DNA of 36,184 nucleotides from Flavobacteriaceae bacterium (GTDB lineage: Bacteria; Bacteroidota; Bacteroidia; Flavobacteriales; Flavobacteriaceae): positions 1 through 36,184 of the forward strand of contig CANCPC010000016.1 of NCBI GenBank assembly GCA_947379965.1, in the 5' to 3' direction. The translations under genes were made by a program, and so were the position numbers. Below are positions 25,101 through 35,554 of the stretch, in pieces; within the stretch, counting starts at the first letter, position 1; each line of letters starts with the position of its first letter. The notes under the pieces are model-generated. The model saw nothing but the letters and a program-made list of their open reading frames with translations, was not told the DNA's origin and did not search any database.

Positions 25101-28100
25101 TTAATCTTTTATAATTTTATTTAACGTCACTTTTCCATCAACTTGTACGCTCATCACATAAGTACCAGTAGGAACTTTAGGTTGTATCATTAATACATTT
25201 GTTCCGGCATTCACATCGAAATTTTTATCGAATAATGTCTGGCCTGTTATGCTGTAAATAATGATTTTAGTCTCACCTTTTTCTTTGCTATCCAAAACCA
25301 CTTTTAATTCCTCGTGGAATGGATTTGGATAGATGCTCAATTCTTGTTTGGCCAATTCTATGAGAATCGGTTTAGCAATAGTTCCCAGCAACACATCAGA
25401 AGCGAATTTAAACGTTTTGGTCGTTTGTTGGGTCCGATTATTTGAACCTATAAACGCGGTTAGAGTTTCTGGTTTTTCTCCATAAATGGTGATAAACGCC
25501 AGTTCTTGACCCTCTACATTGATTGTTTTGCAATTACCTCGCAATTCATGTGCATCATTGTAAAAATACAATTCGTTAAAACCTTCCGGTAATTTTACTA
25601 CTGCATTCATGGTATTAGCAAATTTGGAATAATCAGCAGAAAGGACAAAGGTTGGTGTAATCACTTCATTTAAGCCATTAACTTTATTAGCATTGCTTCC
25701 GTTTATTACTATTCCTTTTTGCCCAATAATTTTTATTTGTTCAGCAGAACGGGCATTAATCTTATTGATATAAGATGGATAGGTTAAGGTCTGTGCATTG
25801 GCCACTTTGATCATGTATCCTTCTGATTGATTCAAATAAGTCAGTGAACCTTTCCATGCATGGGCAACGCTACTGTAAATAGCGAACAAGCTTTGCGATT
25901 TGATTAAATCACCATCTGCTGGATTTAAATTTGCTAAAGCATCTCCTAGTGGGATATTTTTATTGGCAACATAGGGTAACCAATTCCAACCTGCTTGTAA
26001 ACTAAAAGACCAAGTATTTAAATCTGCAGGAATTCCTTTAAGTTTTAATTCAGTTCCTTTTGCAAGTTTAAATTTATACATCTTATTGGTAGTAATACCC
26101 CCATTAGAAGAAATCCCTCCAGACCATCCATTGCTTGAAGATCCGGTTGCGTAAAACTGATACGAGTCAAATAATGCTGGCGCATTTGATTGAATGAGGT
26201 CTGAGGTGCTTAAATTTACCCCGGAGGTCAAATTATTTAGACTTGCAAATCTAGGGTCATTGACATTAAATGAAACCCAGGTCCAACCTTGCTGTAAGGG
26301 AACCAATTGTCCTGAAACATTGGTATTTTCGCAAATGGAGGGATTTGAAAAATTGCCAATTATTGAATCTGAAATGAAAGGTACAGTTGTTAAACCATCT
26401 AAAACAGCTTCTACAAAATTTCCTTGTGAGGCATCCCAAATGAAGAAAGAAATAGTTTCGCCACTCACCACATTGCTATATACCGTTAGAAATACATTAT
26501 AAGTATTCAGTTGAGCATCATAAGTAAGACTAGCTTTTCCTCTCACTTCTGAACCATTAGCCCCATTTGCGACTGCATATATTCTGTCGTAAACATCATT
26601 TGAAAGGATCCCATCCACTTTTATTTTAGCTATGATATTCATCGATTGTGTATAATCACTTGGACTAAAATTCAAGGTGGGTTCTTTTACCAATACCCTT
26701 AAATTCAATTGAATTTTTTTATCGATTCCATAGTTTGTAGTTAAGGAGATGATATTATTATAGATACCAGGAGCTAAATTCATATCAACTGTAGCCGTAA
26801 AAGTTGTCGATTTATTGGGGTCAAGAACTCCAGAACTTGAAGAAAGTTTCAACCAACTAGGTACAGTAAATGAATAAGGTTGTGATAAGCCACCCTGATT
26901 CACTATTGTGATTGGGAATGTTAAAGGTAAATCGGTTGTCTTAACTAGATTTACAATGTCGCCTTGCCCTTCTACAAACATTTTAATTGGATTCTTATTG
27001 ATAAAGGCAGTCCAAGTAACGGGTGAAGCTTGTCGATTGTCGTACATATCGTTCAAGTTAGACACCGTGATATAGGCTACTTTTCCTTCTATACTTGCCC
27101 AACTGGAAATATCGGGAACCATTACAATTTGATCGCCATTGATCACCGGATTCAACACAATAGATTCTGTTGGACGATACGGTTTAATTGCAGGTGTTAC
27201 CTCTGTAAAATTAAGTGATTGTCCATTAAGCAACATATAATCACTCACTTGCGTAAATGCATCCTGAGGATAATAGTATTTTGGTCCGTTAGAATTGGCT
27301 ACTTCGGGCTTGTTAAAATTAGAGTAAAAAAGTAATCCAGTGGTCGCATAATTGACCTCAAAATACATATCTGCTTTAATCTGATCAGCCGTTCTGGCCA
27401 TATTCCAAATACACAATTCATCCAATTGACCCATATAATATCGATCAATACTATTGGCTGAAGTATTTGACTGTCCTCGTGCCCCTATAAATAAATTGGT
27501 AGAAGAAAATCCGCCAATATTTGCAGTACTATAAGAGCCCATTTGATTGCCATCGATGTAAAGATTTAAACCTCCGTTTCTTGTCAAACTTAGTGCAACA
27601 TGATGCCAAGCATCGTCATTTACTTTCAGATTTCCAAAAGCATAGGTGCTTCCTTCAGCGGCTAATTCAAGACCTCCATTTGCATTGGTATTGAAAGCCC
27701 ATTTGTTGCGGAATTGATTACTTTCAACAATGTCAGTACTATCGCCTTTTCCATTAGACAGTACAGTTGCATTAACTTGCGCCGTTTTCATCCAAAAGGA
27801 AACGGTAGCATCCATTGCCTTCGAAATGATCACTTTAGAAAAAGTATTGCTATTGGTACTTAAATAATTGTTGCCCTTAAAATCATAAGCAGTTCCTTTA
27901 GGGAAAATATCCCAATTGGCATTCAGAATTACCAAATCCTTATACCTAGCGATATCATTAGCAATGGCACCATTTCCTTCGTTTATTGGCCAAAAACCTA
28001 AGATGCCATTTTCATTGCCATTTAATGCCACATTCATATTAGCCACAGACATATCTCTTGTTATGGGTATATTCCATAATCTAAAATCATGTATATTACC

Positions 28101-31100
28101 TTTAAATGTGTTCCCTCCAATAACTATTGGGTTAGAATTGGTAAAACTTAATGTTGTAATTGGATTTGGACTGGTAGTTGATGTTAACTCCTTATCATTT
28201 TCAATGATACTGAGCTTTGGAATCGTAGCATTATAGGAAAGGGTATAATGATTAAAGTTATTGTCCTTCAATATTGTGGCACTGATGCTTTGCGCCCCAA
28301 GGGTATATTTTAATACATTATCTATCAATTCCACTTTAAGTCCCCCAGATTGGCTCAATAGGGTAGCCGTACCGCTTGGACTTGCATTTTTCATCCAAAA
28401 CTCAAGGCTCAAATCACCTGTAGTGATATAGGGTTTATTTATCGTGGCTGTATTTGTCGAACCATTAAAAGAAAGTGATACTTGATGACTTACGGGTAAC
28501 TGATTTTTTTGAACCAAAAACTCAAATTTGGTTACCGTGCCATTGGCTTTAATGGGTTCATTAAAACGCATAGAAATATCATTCCCTAGTCCTAAAATAC
28601 CATTTGTAGGTGTTGGTGTTCCAAAAATAACTGGAGCACTAAGGTCTACAATACCTTGTATAATGGCAGACTCGTAAACGGTATTGTTATAACAAGTACT
28701 TCGTGCACGAATTTCGTAAGTTCCATTACTCAATCCTAGTCCTGCAATATCAAAAGCATAGTTTAATTGATCTCCACTGATCATTTCCACATTAGTATCA
28801 CCCCCATTGATGGCTGCAGAATAATCTACTTGATTTTTATAATACGTTTTTAACCCTGTCCAATTGGGTGATCCTTTTAAGCGATACTCTAAGTTTATTT
28901 TTTTGAAACTGGAGAAGATAGTATTGTAATCTCCTAATTTGATGTTTAGAGGTTTAGTTACACCGCCATCAAAAGCAGTATTTCTATTCATCAACCAATT
29001 GTTCGAAGGCGACATGACAGTTACAGTAGAACAAGATGGGACAAAGGTCGCAGAAACCGATACCGAGCTTGAAGCATTGCCATCGCAAAGCGATTGAAGC
29101 GACACGACAATATTGTTATAATTAAATTGGTCTTGCTTCACTTTTTTAAGTGTCATGGTATACGTTACCGTTTGACCCGCTGGAATATTGATTACCGTTC
29201 CATTAGGTTCAATGTTTATTAAAGCATTATCCGGATTTGTTGTTTGATCCACCACTAATAGGAAGGTAGCATCCTTATTCACCGAACTGTTATTGCGTAA
29301 TTTTAATGTAAATTCTGCATTTCGGCCTTCAAAAACACCTGTTACATTAGATGAAAGCACTTGAATTTCTGGTTTTTCTAAGGCTACTGTAGCCACTGAC
29401 AATGGAATTCTATCATTATCCAAAAGATCCACAATCGTTGGGTTTACACCGGTAACATTTGGATGTGTTGGATTGTAATAATGAGACAATTCCGCTGCTT
29501 CATTAGGGCAAGAGGTTTCTCCACCTTTGGTGACAAAGATAGGACCGTTACCGTCAAATGGATTAATGACATCTATACTCAATAAATTGCCAGCATCGGC
29601 ATCCTTTAAAGTATAACTTACATTGGTGCTTGTGCTGTTTTGATCCTGACTAGAACTCCCTTTGCCATAACCATTAGTTGATGTTGTTTCAAATCCATAG
29701 CCTGTTTCATTGAGCTCGGCACCAACAGCTAGTCCTACTGAAGCATCTATTTGCAATTCGTAGGAAAGTGAACTTGAACTAATTCTATCTACTTGATACG
29801 ACTTTGTAAAGCCACCAACACCTGCATCTAGTGAAATATTTTCAAAAAACGTAGCGTTTAATAAATCCTTTAATTTTTTTGCAGAACTAGAGAAAGTTTT
29901 AGTTACAGGATCTTTTAATCCTTCGACAATGCTGTTTAAAGACCCTTTTAGCTTATCCTTATCGTTAAATGCATTGTATTTAGAAAGCTCATTGTTTAAA
30001 ATAATTTTTTTCCAAAGATTAATTGAACTCAAATAGGCCTTTTTAGACAACACGCCATTCTGGTTTTCAATCAAGGATCCATCATCTATCTTGCTAACGA
30101 ACTCCTCATATTTTGGAATAAGATCATTAATAATACTTCTTTGAGAATAGATAAAGAATGTTTTTTCTGGAGCTTCATTAAAATAAATAGCCTTATTAAT
30201 TTTAGGATAGATCACATTCACAGTTGTGTTTGCTAAAGGAACCACCTTAATAGGCAATGCATTATTTTGAGTAGTTGTGGTGGTCAAATTATTATAGGTA
30301 CCATAGATTTGGTTCGCAGAGTAGCCTATATATAAATCGGCATCACTACCATCCCAGCTTGGATCATCACTTGTTGAAATAGATTGATTAAAAGTATAGG
30401 TGTTTTCAAGACTTTTTCCATTAGAAGAAGACTGTGCCATTGCCACTCCTGCAGTAATATCATTGGTAACATCTGTTTTAACAACAGGGCCTAAAATAGA
30501 ACCCCCTACACTTAATTCAAAACCTAAAGAGACGGTACCCGTAGATTCGTTTCCTTTACTTGATGTAGTGGAACTTTCTTTTGAAAAAGTAAAGGAGGAA
30601 CCTTTTTCAATGGTTGCAGAACTATTAGAACCTGGAGGATCTCGCAATATAAAATCCGGCAATTGAGGACCTGCTGTAACAAACGATTGGGTACCATCGG
30701 AGACTCCTCCTAAAAGAATACCTTCATTTTTGTAATTCGTTAATGGATAATCAATCCCATTTAATCGGTACAATAAATTAAGGGTTCTTTTATAGCCACT
30801 TGCAGCATCTGTATTCGGCATACCCCCTCTAAAGGAATATAATAAAACACTAGGATCTGTTGGTGAAGTTTCTGTTAATTCAGAATTTTCTAATGCAATA
30901 TTATTGGTCGCAATAATTTCGCCTCCACTTACTGGCACTGTTGAAACAACAGGATTAGTTACACTATTATCATAATTATTATAGGATTCTAAGCCTTGAA
31001 TTTGAATCTGATAGTTTCCAAATTGACTATAAATTGGTGTTGCTTGATCAGACGCAATGGTATAGGTTTTACCGTCAGCAGTAATTTGATTATCAGAACT

Positions 31101-34100
31101 TTGACTGAGTACATTAAATACCGGATCTGCTGTATAGGTATATTTTAATACTTCTTGATAAGGCTCTCCGTTGATGGTGGTGCTGCCTTGAGAAAAGGTT
31201 GGTGTTTTAAAGGCATTTATAGCCGTAAAATTGATCGTTTTATCTTGGTCTAATAAAGGTTTATTTCCTGGATTTTTACCATTTTTAAATACCAAGTCAT
31301 TTTGAGAAAGGGTATAATTTAGCGGCAATAATTGCACACGGAATTCCCCTGTTTGCTCATTGGTTTGAAATCGTGTTTTATATTCGGGTGTTACGCTTGT
31401 TGCTCCAACAGGCATATAGCCGAGCGTTAAATTTGCCGTACCTATATTATTGATGGAAGTATAGTCAATAGCTTTATTCACTCCGGCAGCATCTTTATAA
31501 TTATATGTTTTTTTGCCAGTATCACCAAAACCAATCACCTGATCTGCCTGAGCTGAACCACCCACTACTCTTCCAATAACGGTCACTTTTGTATTGTCTA
31601 TAAATGTAATCGGCTCATCTTGATCCTGATAAAAATCTTGATACGTATTGGTAACGACTGTTTGCCCATTAACCACCGAACTTGTTTTAGCAGGATACCT
31701 ACCTTCATATGAAAGAGTATGACCACTTTTTGAAATAGAAATGGCATGTTGACCGATTGGAACTTGGATGGTAAATCGGCCATTGATATCTGTCATAATA
31801 GGTACATTATTTGCATCAATCGCTGGTTCGTTATCAATATTTACATAAGCATCAGGAACAGGAACAATAGCATACCTGCGCAAACTAGTAATAACTCCGG
31901 CAGCATTTTTCTCGGCCCAATACTCCCCTTTCTGATATTTCAGGTTACCTTTTACATAAGCATTATAAGATTCATTCTCTTTAATATCTCCTGTAATTGC
32001 TGGATCAGATGTGTTAGGAAAAACACCTCTGCTATCATAAACCGCTATGCCTTTAAATGAGAACGAGGAAACATCCTTAAAATTTACATTATTGATTACT
32101 GTAGAACCCGCACCAACATAAACCATTTGTTGGTTTGGATTAAATTTATGCTTCCCAAGAGAAGGAACAAGGGTGTAGGAATTTCCATTTCCGGTATAAG
32201 GCACCGCAGAAATCACAAAATTTCCATATTGATCCGTTACTCCTAAAATACCCAACTGTGAAGTTGTTGGTATGATATTACTAAAACTTGATTTTGGTTC
32301 AATATGTCTAGCAAAAAAGTAATTATAATTCTGTTGCGCCTGAGAAGCTGTTAAGGCATTGTTATAAATATTAATGGATGAAATATTTCCTTCGAAATAC
32401 CTATTTTCATTACTTTTTCCAATTCTTAACTCATTTGGGCTAGTCAGCGAGTTGGTATTTCCTGTTCCTATGGCTACTTGAACGCCATCCACATACATCA
32501 CCATAGCGCCCGTTGATCTTACTCTAGTACAAACTACATGGTGCCATTTATTATCATTGTATGTGTTAGGAGAATAGAGGGTAACATCTGGATTTCCAAC
32601 TCCAAACATTAATTTTCCTTGTGCCATGCTTAAACCAAAGTCATTTACAATACCTGGAACTTCACCATCTATAATACCAATTCCAGTCCACATTCCATTC
32701 AAAAGACCAGCAGTTGAAGCCGTTTTAAACCATGCACTTAATGTGAAATCATCCTGAACTGGCCTAGCGATTGTGGTAGATTGATTCGTACCATTGAAAG
32801 TAAAACTACCCCCATAGTTAGCGCTATAAGCGGGTACATTTTGAAAAGTGGCATTGTATGTTGACCCACCACTACCTGTGTTTGTCCATAAATTACCGGT
32901 ACCTGAATAACTAGTTGTTTGTCCTGGATCTAAATTTACAACCAAGCCGTTTTGCTCAAGGCTAGCGGGTGCTGTTGGGCTTGTTGATTGCGAAGTTGTA
33001 TCACCAATATATGCATGATTACCATGAAAACTGAATCCAGTGGAAGAAAGGTCATAGGCATAATTACCTGTGCCTTCGTTTGCTGTAAGATAAGTATGCA
33101 AATAGGATTCATTGCCTTTGATGTATCTTCTAAAATCGGTTTGAATTTGAGAAGATGATAAGGCGGTTTCCCATACCCTTAGTTCATCTAAAAAAGCTGT
33201 TTTACCTCCTCCCAAATCAAAAGCTCTCCAAATTTGTGGAGTTCCACCTGGACTGGTATTTAAATAAGCATTTACATTTGTACTTGTAAAAGTAACCGCA
33301 GGAGCAGCAGTTCCAGGGGTCTTATTCTTATCTAAAGTAGTATTTATTTTTGCTACATAAGTAGCTGAAATCAATCGACCATTGATATAAAATTCAGGAA
33401 CTTGATTGTTTCGCAACACAGCGCTAAAATGAGTAAAAGACCCATTCACATCGGTAATCGGCGCTAGCACATCCTCACCTTTATTATCAACTTCTCCAGT
33501 TGGAATATAATCGCTTAAAGTGATAATTTGGTCGCCCCTATTTGGTTGTTCAATAGTAAGTGTAAGGGTATTTTTGCTATTAATTACTCCTAATTTTACT
33601 TTAAATATTATATTTCGATTTTCATTACTTACTAATGTATACAACTTGATTTCATCATTATTGAAATTAGTTTCTGGTTTTACCCACGCCTGTAAGGTAA
33701 GGGAGTCTTTTAAAACTTTGTGTAATGTAGGTACCGAAATAGAACTAGTTCCAGGAATTCTTAGAGAACTTCCAAAATTTAAAATGCTCCCAGTTGGGCT
33801 GGCAGAAATCAAGACATTTTTTACTGGTGTGCCAGAGTTAAAGCTTACATTACCTGTAATAACTCCCGTTGGATTTCTATATCCAATTCCAACAATATAG
33901 GAGGAATAAATATTTGGAACACTCTCTACTCCTCTTGCCAAAATTTTATAACGATATAATTTCCCGCCTTCAATATTGCTATCATCAAAACTTCTGGCCG
34001 AAGAAGACAAGGTTGCAATAGCATTGCCCCAGCTAGGATTTGAACTTGAGATATCTGTAGAACGGTAAATAACAAAATCAGAAATTAAATTCTGATTATT

Positions 34101-34475
34101 TTTAATCTGCCAATTGATGGTAACTTTATCTGTATAGTAACCTTTTGACACCGTGAATGCATCTTCAGAAAAGGTACTATATCGGTATCGAATACCCCAA
34201 GGGAAACCTAAATCCATTCGATAATTCTGACTAGGATTATTGGTTTGAGGCACATCTATAATGCCCATGTAAGGCAATCCTACTTGTATTCCTACACTAT
34301 TTATTTTAAAGGATCCATTTACCCCATTTCTAGGTTGGGTGAGCTGTAAATTAAGATTGTCTTTTTGAGCTGCAGATGCTCCAATGACAGATTTGACGCC
34401 TACTCTTTCTTGCAATTGAGCAAATGAGGAGCCAACACTTAAAAGGAATAGAACAAGTAGAACAACTTTTTTCAT
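25101..34475 (-). CDS. Giant 3124-aa secreted multidomain LamG protein with T9SS type A sorting domain
   Basis: Signal peptide (MKKVVLLVLFLLSVGSSFAQ), then, by my reading: a fibronectin-like region (about 75-200); LamG/concanavalin-like domains at about 236-455, 512-722, 1996-2125 and 2196-2365 (marks such as SLTLQAWVKPE, WHHVVCTRV, LYIDGNQMGSY, LDELCIWNMA); carboxypeptidase-regulatory-like strands (about 740-810, 890-930); an unusual central region (about 1285-1660) with amphipathic strands around a helical stretch; Ig-like repeats (about 1690-1950); a BACON-like segment (about 2525-2600); the module shared with the 306-aa protein (2604-2720); a duplicated GW(T/N)W module (2729-2896); and a T9SS type A tail (about 3045-3124, starting LSIYPNPFHEELKV). 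LamG domains commonly bind glycans or proteins. It is expected at the cell surface or released. Function unknown; adhesion is the default guess. Confidence 0.95.
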   Translation of the reverse strand: MKKVVLLVLFLLSVGSSFAQLQERVGVKSVIGASAAQKDNLNLQLTQPRNGVNGSFKINSVGIQVGLPYMGIIDVPQTNNPSQNYRMDLGFPWGIRYRYSTFSEDAFTVSKGYYTDKVTINWQIKNNQNLISDFVIYRSTDISSSNPSWGNAIATLSSSARSFDDSNIEGGKLYRYKILARGVESVPNIYSSYIVGIGYRNPTGVITGNVSFNSGTPVKNVLISASPTGSILNFGSSLRIPGTSSISVPTLHKVLKDSLTLQAWVKPETNFNNDEIKLYTLVSNENRNIIFKVKLGVINSKNTLTLTIEQPNRGDQIITLSDYIPTGEVDNKGEDVLAPITDVNGSFTHFSAVLRNNQVPEFYINGRLISATYVAKINTTLDKNKTPGTAAPAVTFTSTNVNAYLNTSPGGTPQIWRAFDLGGGKTAFLDELRVWETALSSSQIQTDFRRYIKGNESYLHTYLTANEGTGNYAYDLSSTGFSFHGNHAYIGDTTSQSTSPTAPASLEQNGLVVNLDPGQTTSYSGTGNLWTNTGSGGSTYNATFQNVPAYSANYGGSFTFNGTNQSTTIARPVQDDFTLSAWFKTASTAGLLNGMWTGIGIIDGEVPGIVNDFGLSMAQGKLMFGVGNPDVTLYSPNTYNDNKWHHVVCTRVRSTGAMVMYVDGVQVAIGTGNTNSLTSPNELRIGKSNENRYFEGNISSINIYNNALTASQAQQNYNYFFARHIEPKSSFSNIIPTTSQLGILGVTDQYGNFVISAVPYTGNGNSYTLVPSLGKHKFNPNQQMVYVGAGSTVINNVNFKDVSSFSFKGIAVYDSRGVFPNTSDPAITGDIKENESYNAYVKGNLKYQKGEYWAEKNAAGVITSLRRYAIVPVPDAYVNIDNEPAIDANNVPIMTDINGRFTIQVPIGQHAISISKSGHTLSYEGRYPAKTSSVVNGQTVVTNTYQDFYQDQDEPITFIDNTKVTVIGRVVGGSAQADQVIGFGDTGKKTYNYKDAAGVNKAIDYTSINNIGTANLTLGYMPVGATSVTPEYKTRFQTNEQTGEFRVQLLPLNYTLSQNDLVFKNGKNPGNKPLLDQDKTINFTAINAFKTPTFSQGSTTINGEPYQEVLKYTYTADPVFNVLSQSSDNQITADGKTYTIASDQATPIYSQFGNYQIQIQGLESYNNYDNSVTNPVVSTVPVSGGEIIATNNIALENSELTETSPTDPSVLLYSFRGGMPNTDAASGYKRTLNLLYRLNGIDYPLTNYKNEGILLGGVSDGTQSFVTAGPQLPDFILRDPPGSNSSATIEKGSSFTFSKESSTTSSKGNESTGTVSLGFELSVGGSILGPVVKTDVTNDITAGVAMAQSSSNGKSLENTYTFNQSISTSDDPSWDGSDADLYIGYSANQIYGTYNNLTTTTTQNNALPIKVVPLANTTVNVIYPKINKAIYFNEAPEKTFFIYSQRSIINDLIPKYEEFVSKIDDGSLIENQNGVLSKKAYLSSINLWKKIILNNELSKYNAFNDKDKLKGSLNSIVEGLKDPVTKTFSSSAKKLKDLLNATFFENISLDAGVGGFTKSYQVDRISSSSLSYELQIDASVGLAVGAELNETGYGFETTSTNGYGKGSSSQDQNSTSTNVSYTLKDADAGNLLSIDVINPFDGNGPIFVTKGGETSCPNEAAELSHYYNPTHPNVTGVNPTIVDLLDNDRIPLSVATVALEKPEIQVLSSNVTGVFEGRNAEFTLKLRNNSSVNKDATFLLVVDQTTNPDNALINIEPNGTVINIPAGQTVTYTMTLKKVKQDQFNYNNIVVSLQSLCDGNASSSVSVSATFVPSCSTVTVMSPSNNWLMNRNTAFDGGVTKPLNIKLGDYNTIFSSFKKINLEYRLKGSPNWTGLKTYYKNQVDYSAAINGGDTNVEMISGDQLNYAFDIAGLGLSNGTYEIRARSTCYNNTVYESAIIQGIVDLSAPVIFGTPTPTNGILGLGNDISMRFNEPIKANGTVTKFEFLVQKNQLPVSHQVSLSFNGSTNTATINKPYITTGDLSLEFWMKNASPSGTATLLSQSGGLKVELIDNVLKYTLGAQSISATILKDNNFNHYTLSYNATIPKLSIIENDKELTSTTSPNPITTLSFTNSNPIVIGGNTFKGNIHDFRLWNIPITRDMSVANMNVALNGNENGILGFWPINEGNGAIANDIARYKDLVILNANWDIFPKGTAYDFKGNNYLSTNSNTFSKVIISKAMDATVSFWMKTAQVNATVLSNGKGDSTDIVESNQFRNKWAFNTNANGGLELAAEGSTYAFGNLKVNDDAWHHVALSLTRNGGLNLYIDGNQMGSYSTANIGGFSSTNLFIGARGQSNTSANSIDRYYMGQLDELCIWNMARTADQIKADMYFEVNYATTGLLFYSNFNKPEVANSNGPKYYYPQDAFTQVSDYMLLNGQSLNFTEVTPAIKPYRPTESIVLNPVINGDQIVMVPDISSWASIEGKVAYITVSNLNDMYDNRQASPVTWTAFINKNPIKMFVEGQGDIVNLVKTTDLPLTFPITIVNQGGLSQPYSFTVPSWLKLSSSSGVLDPNKSTTFTATVDMNLAPGIYNNIISLTTNYGIDKKIQLNLRVLVKEPTLNFSPSDYTQSMNIIAKIKVDGILSNDVYDRIYAVANGANGSEVRGKASLTYDAQLNTYNVFLTVYSNVVSGETISFFIWDASQGNFVEAVLDGLTTVPFISDSIIGNFSNPSICENTNVSGQLVPLQQGWTWVSFNVNDPRFASLNNLTSGVNLSTSDLIQSNAPALFDSYQFYATGSSSNGWSGGISSNGGITTNKMYKFKLAKGTELKLKGIPADLNTWSFSLQAGWNWLPYVANKNIPLGDALANLNPADGDLIKSQSLFAIYSSVAHAWKGSLTYLNQSEGYMIKVANAQTLTYPSYINKINARSAEQIKIIGQKGIVINGSNANKVNGLNEVITPTFVLSADYSKFANTMNAVVKLPEGFNELYFYNDAHELRGNCKTINVEGQELAFITIYGEKPETLTAFIGSNNRTQQTTKTFKFASDVLLGTIAKPILIELAKQELSIYPNPFHEELKVVLDSKEKGETKIIIYSITGQTLFDKNFDVNAGTNVLMIQPKVPTGTYVMSVQVDGKVTLNKIIKD

Positions 34476-34516
34476 TGTAAATAGTATTAAAAAAGAGGAA
34501 TAGTTTTAATTAAAAT

Positions 34517-34538
34517 AATCTAAAGACTCAATTAGATT
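34517..34538 (-). other. Hairpin between the collar-like gene and the giant gene
   Basis: AATCTAA (34517-34523) pairs with TTAGATT (34532-34538), including the stop codon of the collar-like gene. On the minus strand it is followed by a mixed T/A-rich stretch. It may reduce read-through and set the ratio of the two products, or mean nothing. Confidence 0.3.
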
Positions 34539-35461
34539 TTAATGATGTAATTAACTCCATAAGAATAGGGACGAGTATCACCATAGGTACCATCAGCACT
34601 ACCTGCCGATGCGGTATTGCCAATTACTTGGTGCTGGTGATCGCCAGCAAAAGGTAAATTTGCACTTTCATAAACGTTTAAACTACCAGCAATTGTAGGA
34701 TTTGTAGCGTTAGTACTAGAAGTGCTACCCCAATTTACCCAATATCTATTATCAGCTCTTAATAATTTAGTAAATCCATTGCCTGGATTGTGTTCGTGAT
34801 TACCATTAGTGGTGGTATTAAGGCTTACGCCATGAGCATGTTGTCGTAATTCATCATATTGAGTCCCCTTTAAAGCAATACCCCCTCTACCTTCTTGAAC
34901 GCCAGTACCTCTTAAATAACGAGCTGCTAAATTAGGGGTATTAGTACCGCCTAATAGCGCTTTTAATTGAGCATAATAAACATTGTCAGGAAAAGAATTA
35001 CCATCGCAAAGTAGCCAACCCTCTGGAGCATTGGTTCCAATGTAGGCCATGATTGTTCCTGATGGAACACCGTTTTGGGCTTGAATGGCATAAGGAACCG
35101 CTTGCAATTTTTCATTAGAAAAAACTACGCTTCCTTGTGTTACTTTTAAATACGCTTGTGAATTGCTAATGGACGTAAATAAGCTTTTGTCAATGCTTAT
35201 TACATACGAGAAAACGCCAAAATTATCTGTTTTCACGTTGGCAGTTTGATTGAGTATCGTCACTTCATTATTACTACCATCTAAATAGTAAATTTTAAAT
35301 GCCAACCCTAACGCATCAACATTTGCTACAGCAGAGTTGTTTTCGTCGCGGGCAATACCTTGGATAGAAATACCAGTAGCCTGAACATTCGCTTGAGCAA
35401 ATGCATTGCTCACCGAAAAAAAGGAAGCTAAAAGGAATAAAATTAAATAGGACTTTTTCAT
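34532..35461 (-). CDS. Secreted phage-tail-collar-like protein
   Basis: A 309-aa protein with a signal peptide (cleavage near residue 23, SNAFAQA). Residues about 28-125 form a Bacteroidota surface-type beta domain (ISIQGIARDENNSAVANVDA, TDNFGVFSYVISI, AVPYAIQA). Residues about 132-188 match the phage tail collar domain (PSGTIMAYIGTNAPEGWLLC, then DGNSFPDN, TPNLAARYLRG). The C-terminal part has three HxH motifs (HAH 208-210, HEH 222-224, HQH 275-277), like the metal-binding His pairs of trimeric phage short tail fibres. No other phage genes are nearby, so the domain has been taken into a host surface protein. It lies 56 bp before the giant gene and heads the cluster. No T9SS tail is visible. 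Confidence 0.88.
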   Translation of the reverse strand: MKKSYLILFLLASFFSVSNAFAQANVQATGISIQGIARDENNSAVANVDALGLAFKIYYLDGSNNEVTILNQTANVKTDNFGVFSYVISIDKSLFTSISNSQAYLKVTQGSVVFSNEKLQAVPYAIQAQNGVPSGTIMAYIGTNAPEGWLLCDGNSFPDNVYYAQLKALLGGTNTPNLAARYLRGTGVQEGRGGIALKGTQYDELRQHAHGVSLNTTTNGNHEHNPGNGFTKLLRADNRYWVNWGSTSSTNATNPTIAGSLNVYESANLPFAGDHQHQVIGNTASAGSADGTYGDTRPYSYGVNYIIKI

Positions 35462-35554
35462 AATTGTTTTTTTAAATGATTTTTGATATTCTCGGATACG
35501 TAACTTATTTATATTTTTGAGATTTGTTTTTACAAAACCGTGTTCAATAGATCA

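Noticed and set aside
34532..35461. Prophage remnant at the collar-domain gene
   Set aside because: The protein has a signal peptide and a host-type N-terminal domain, and no integrase, capsid, tail-tube, lysis or att-like repeats were seen nearby.
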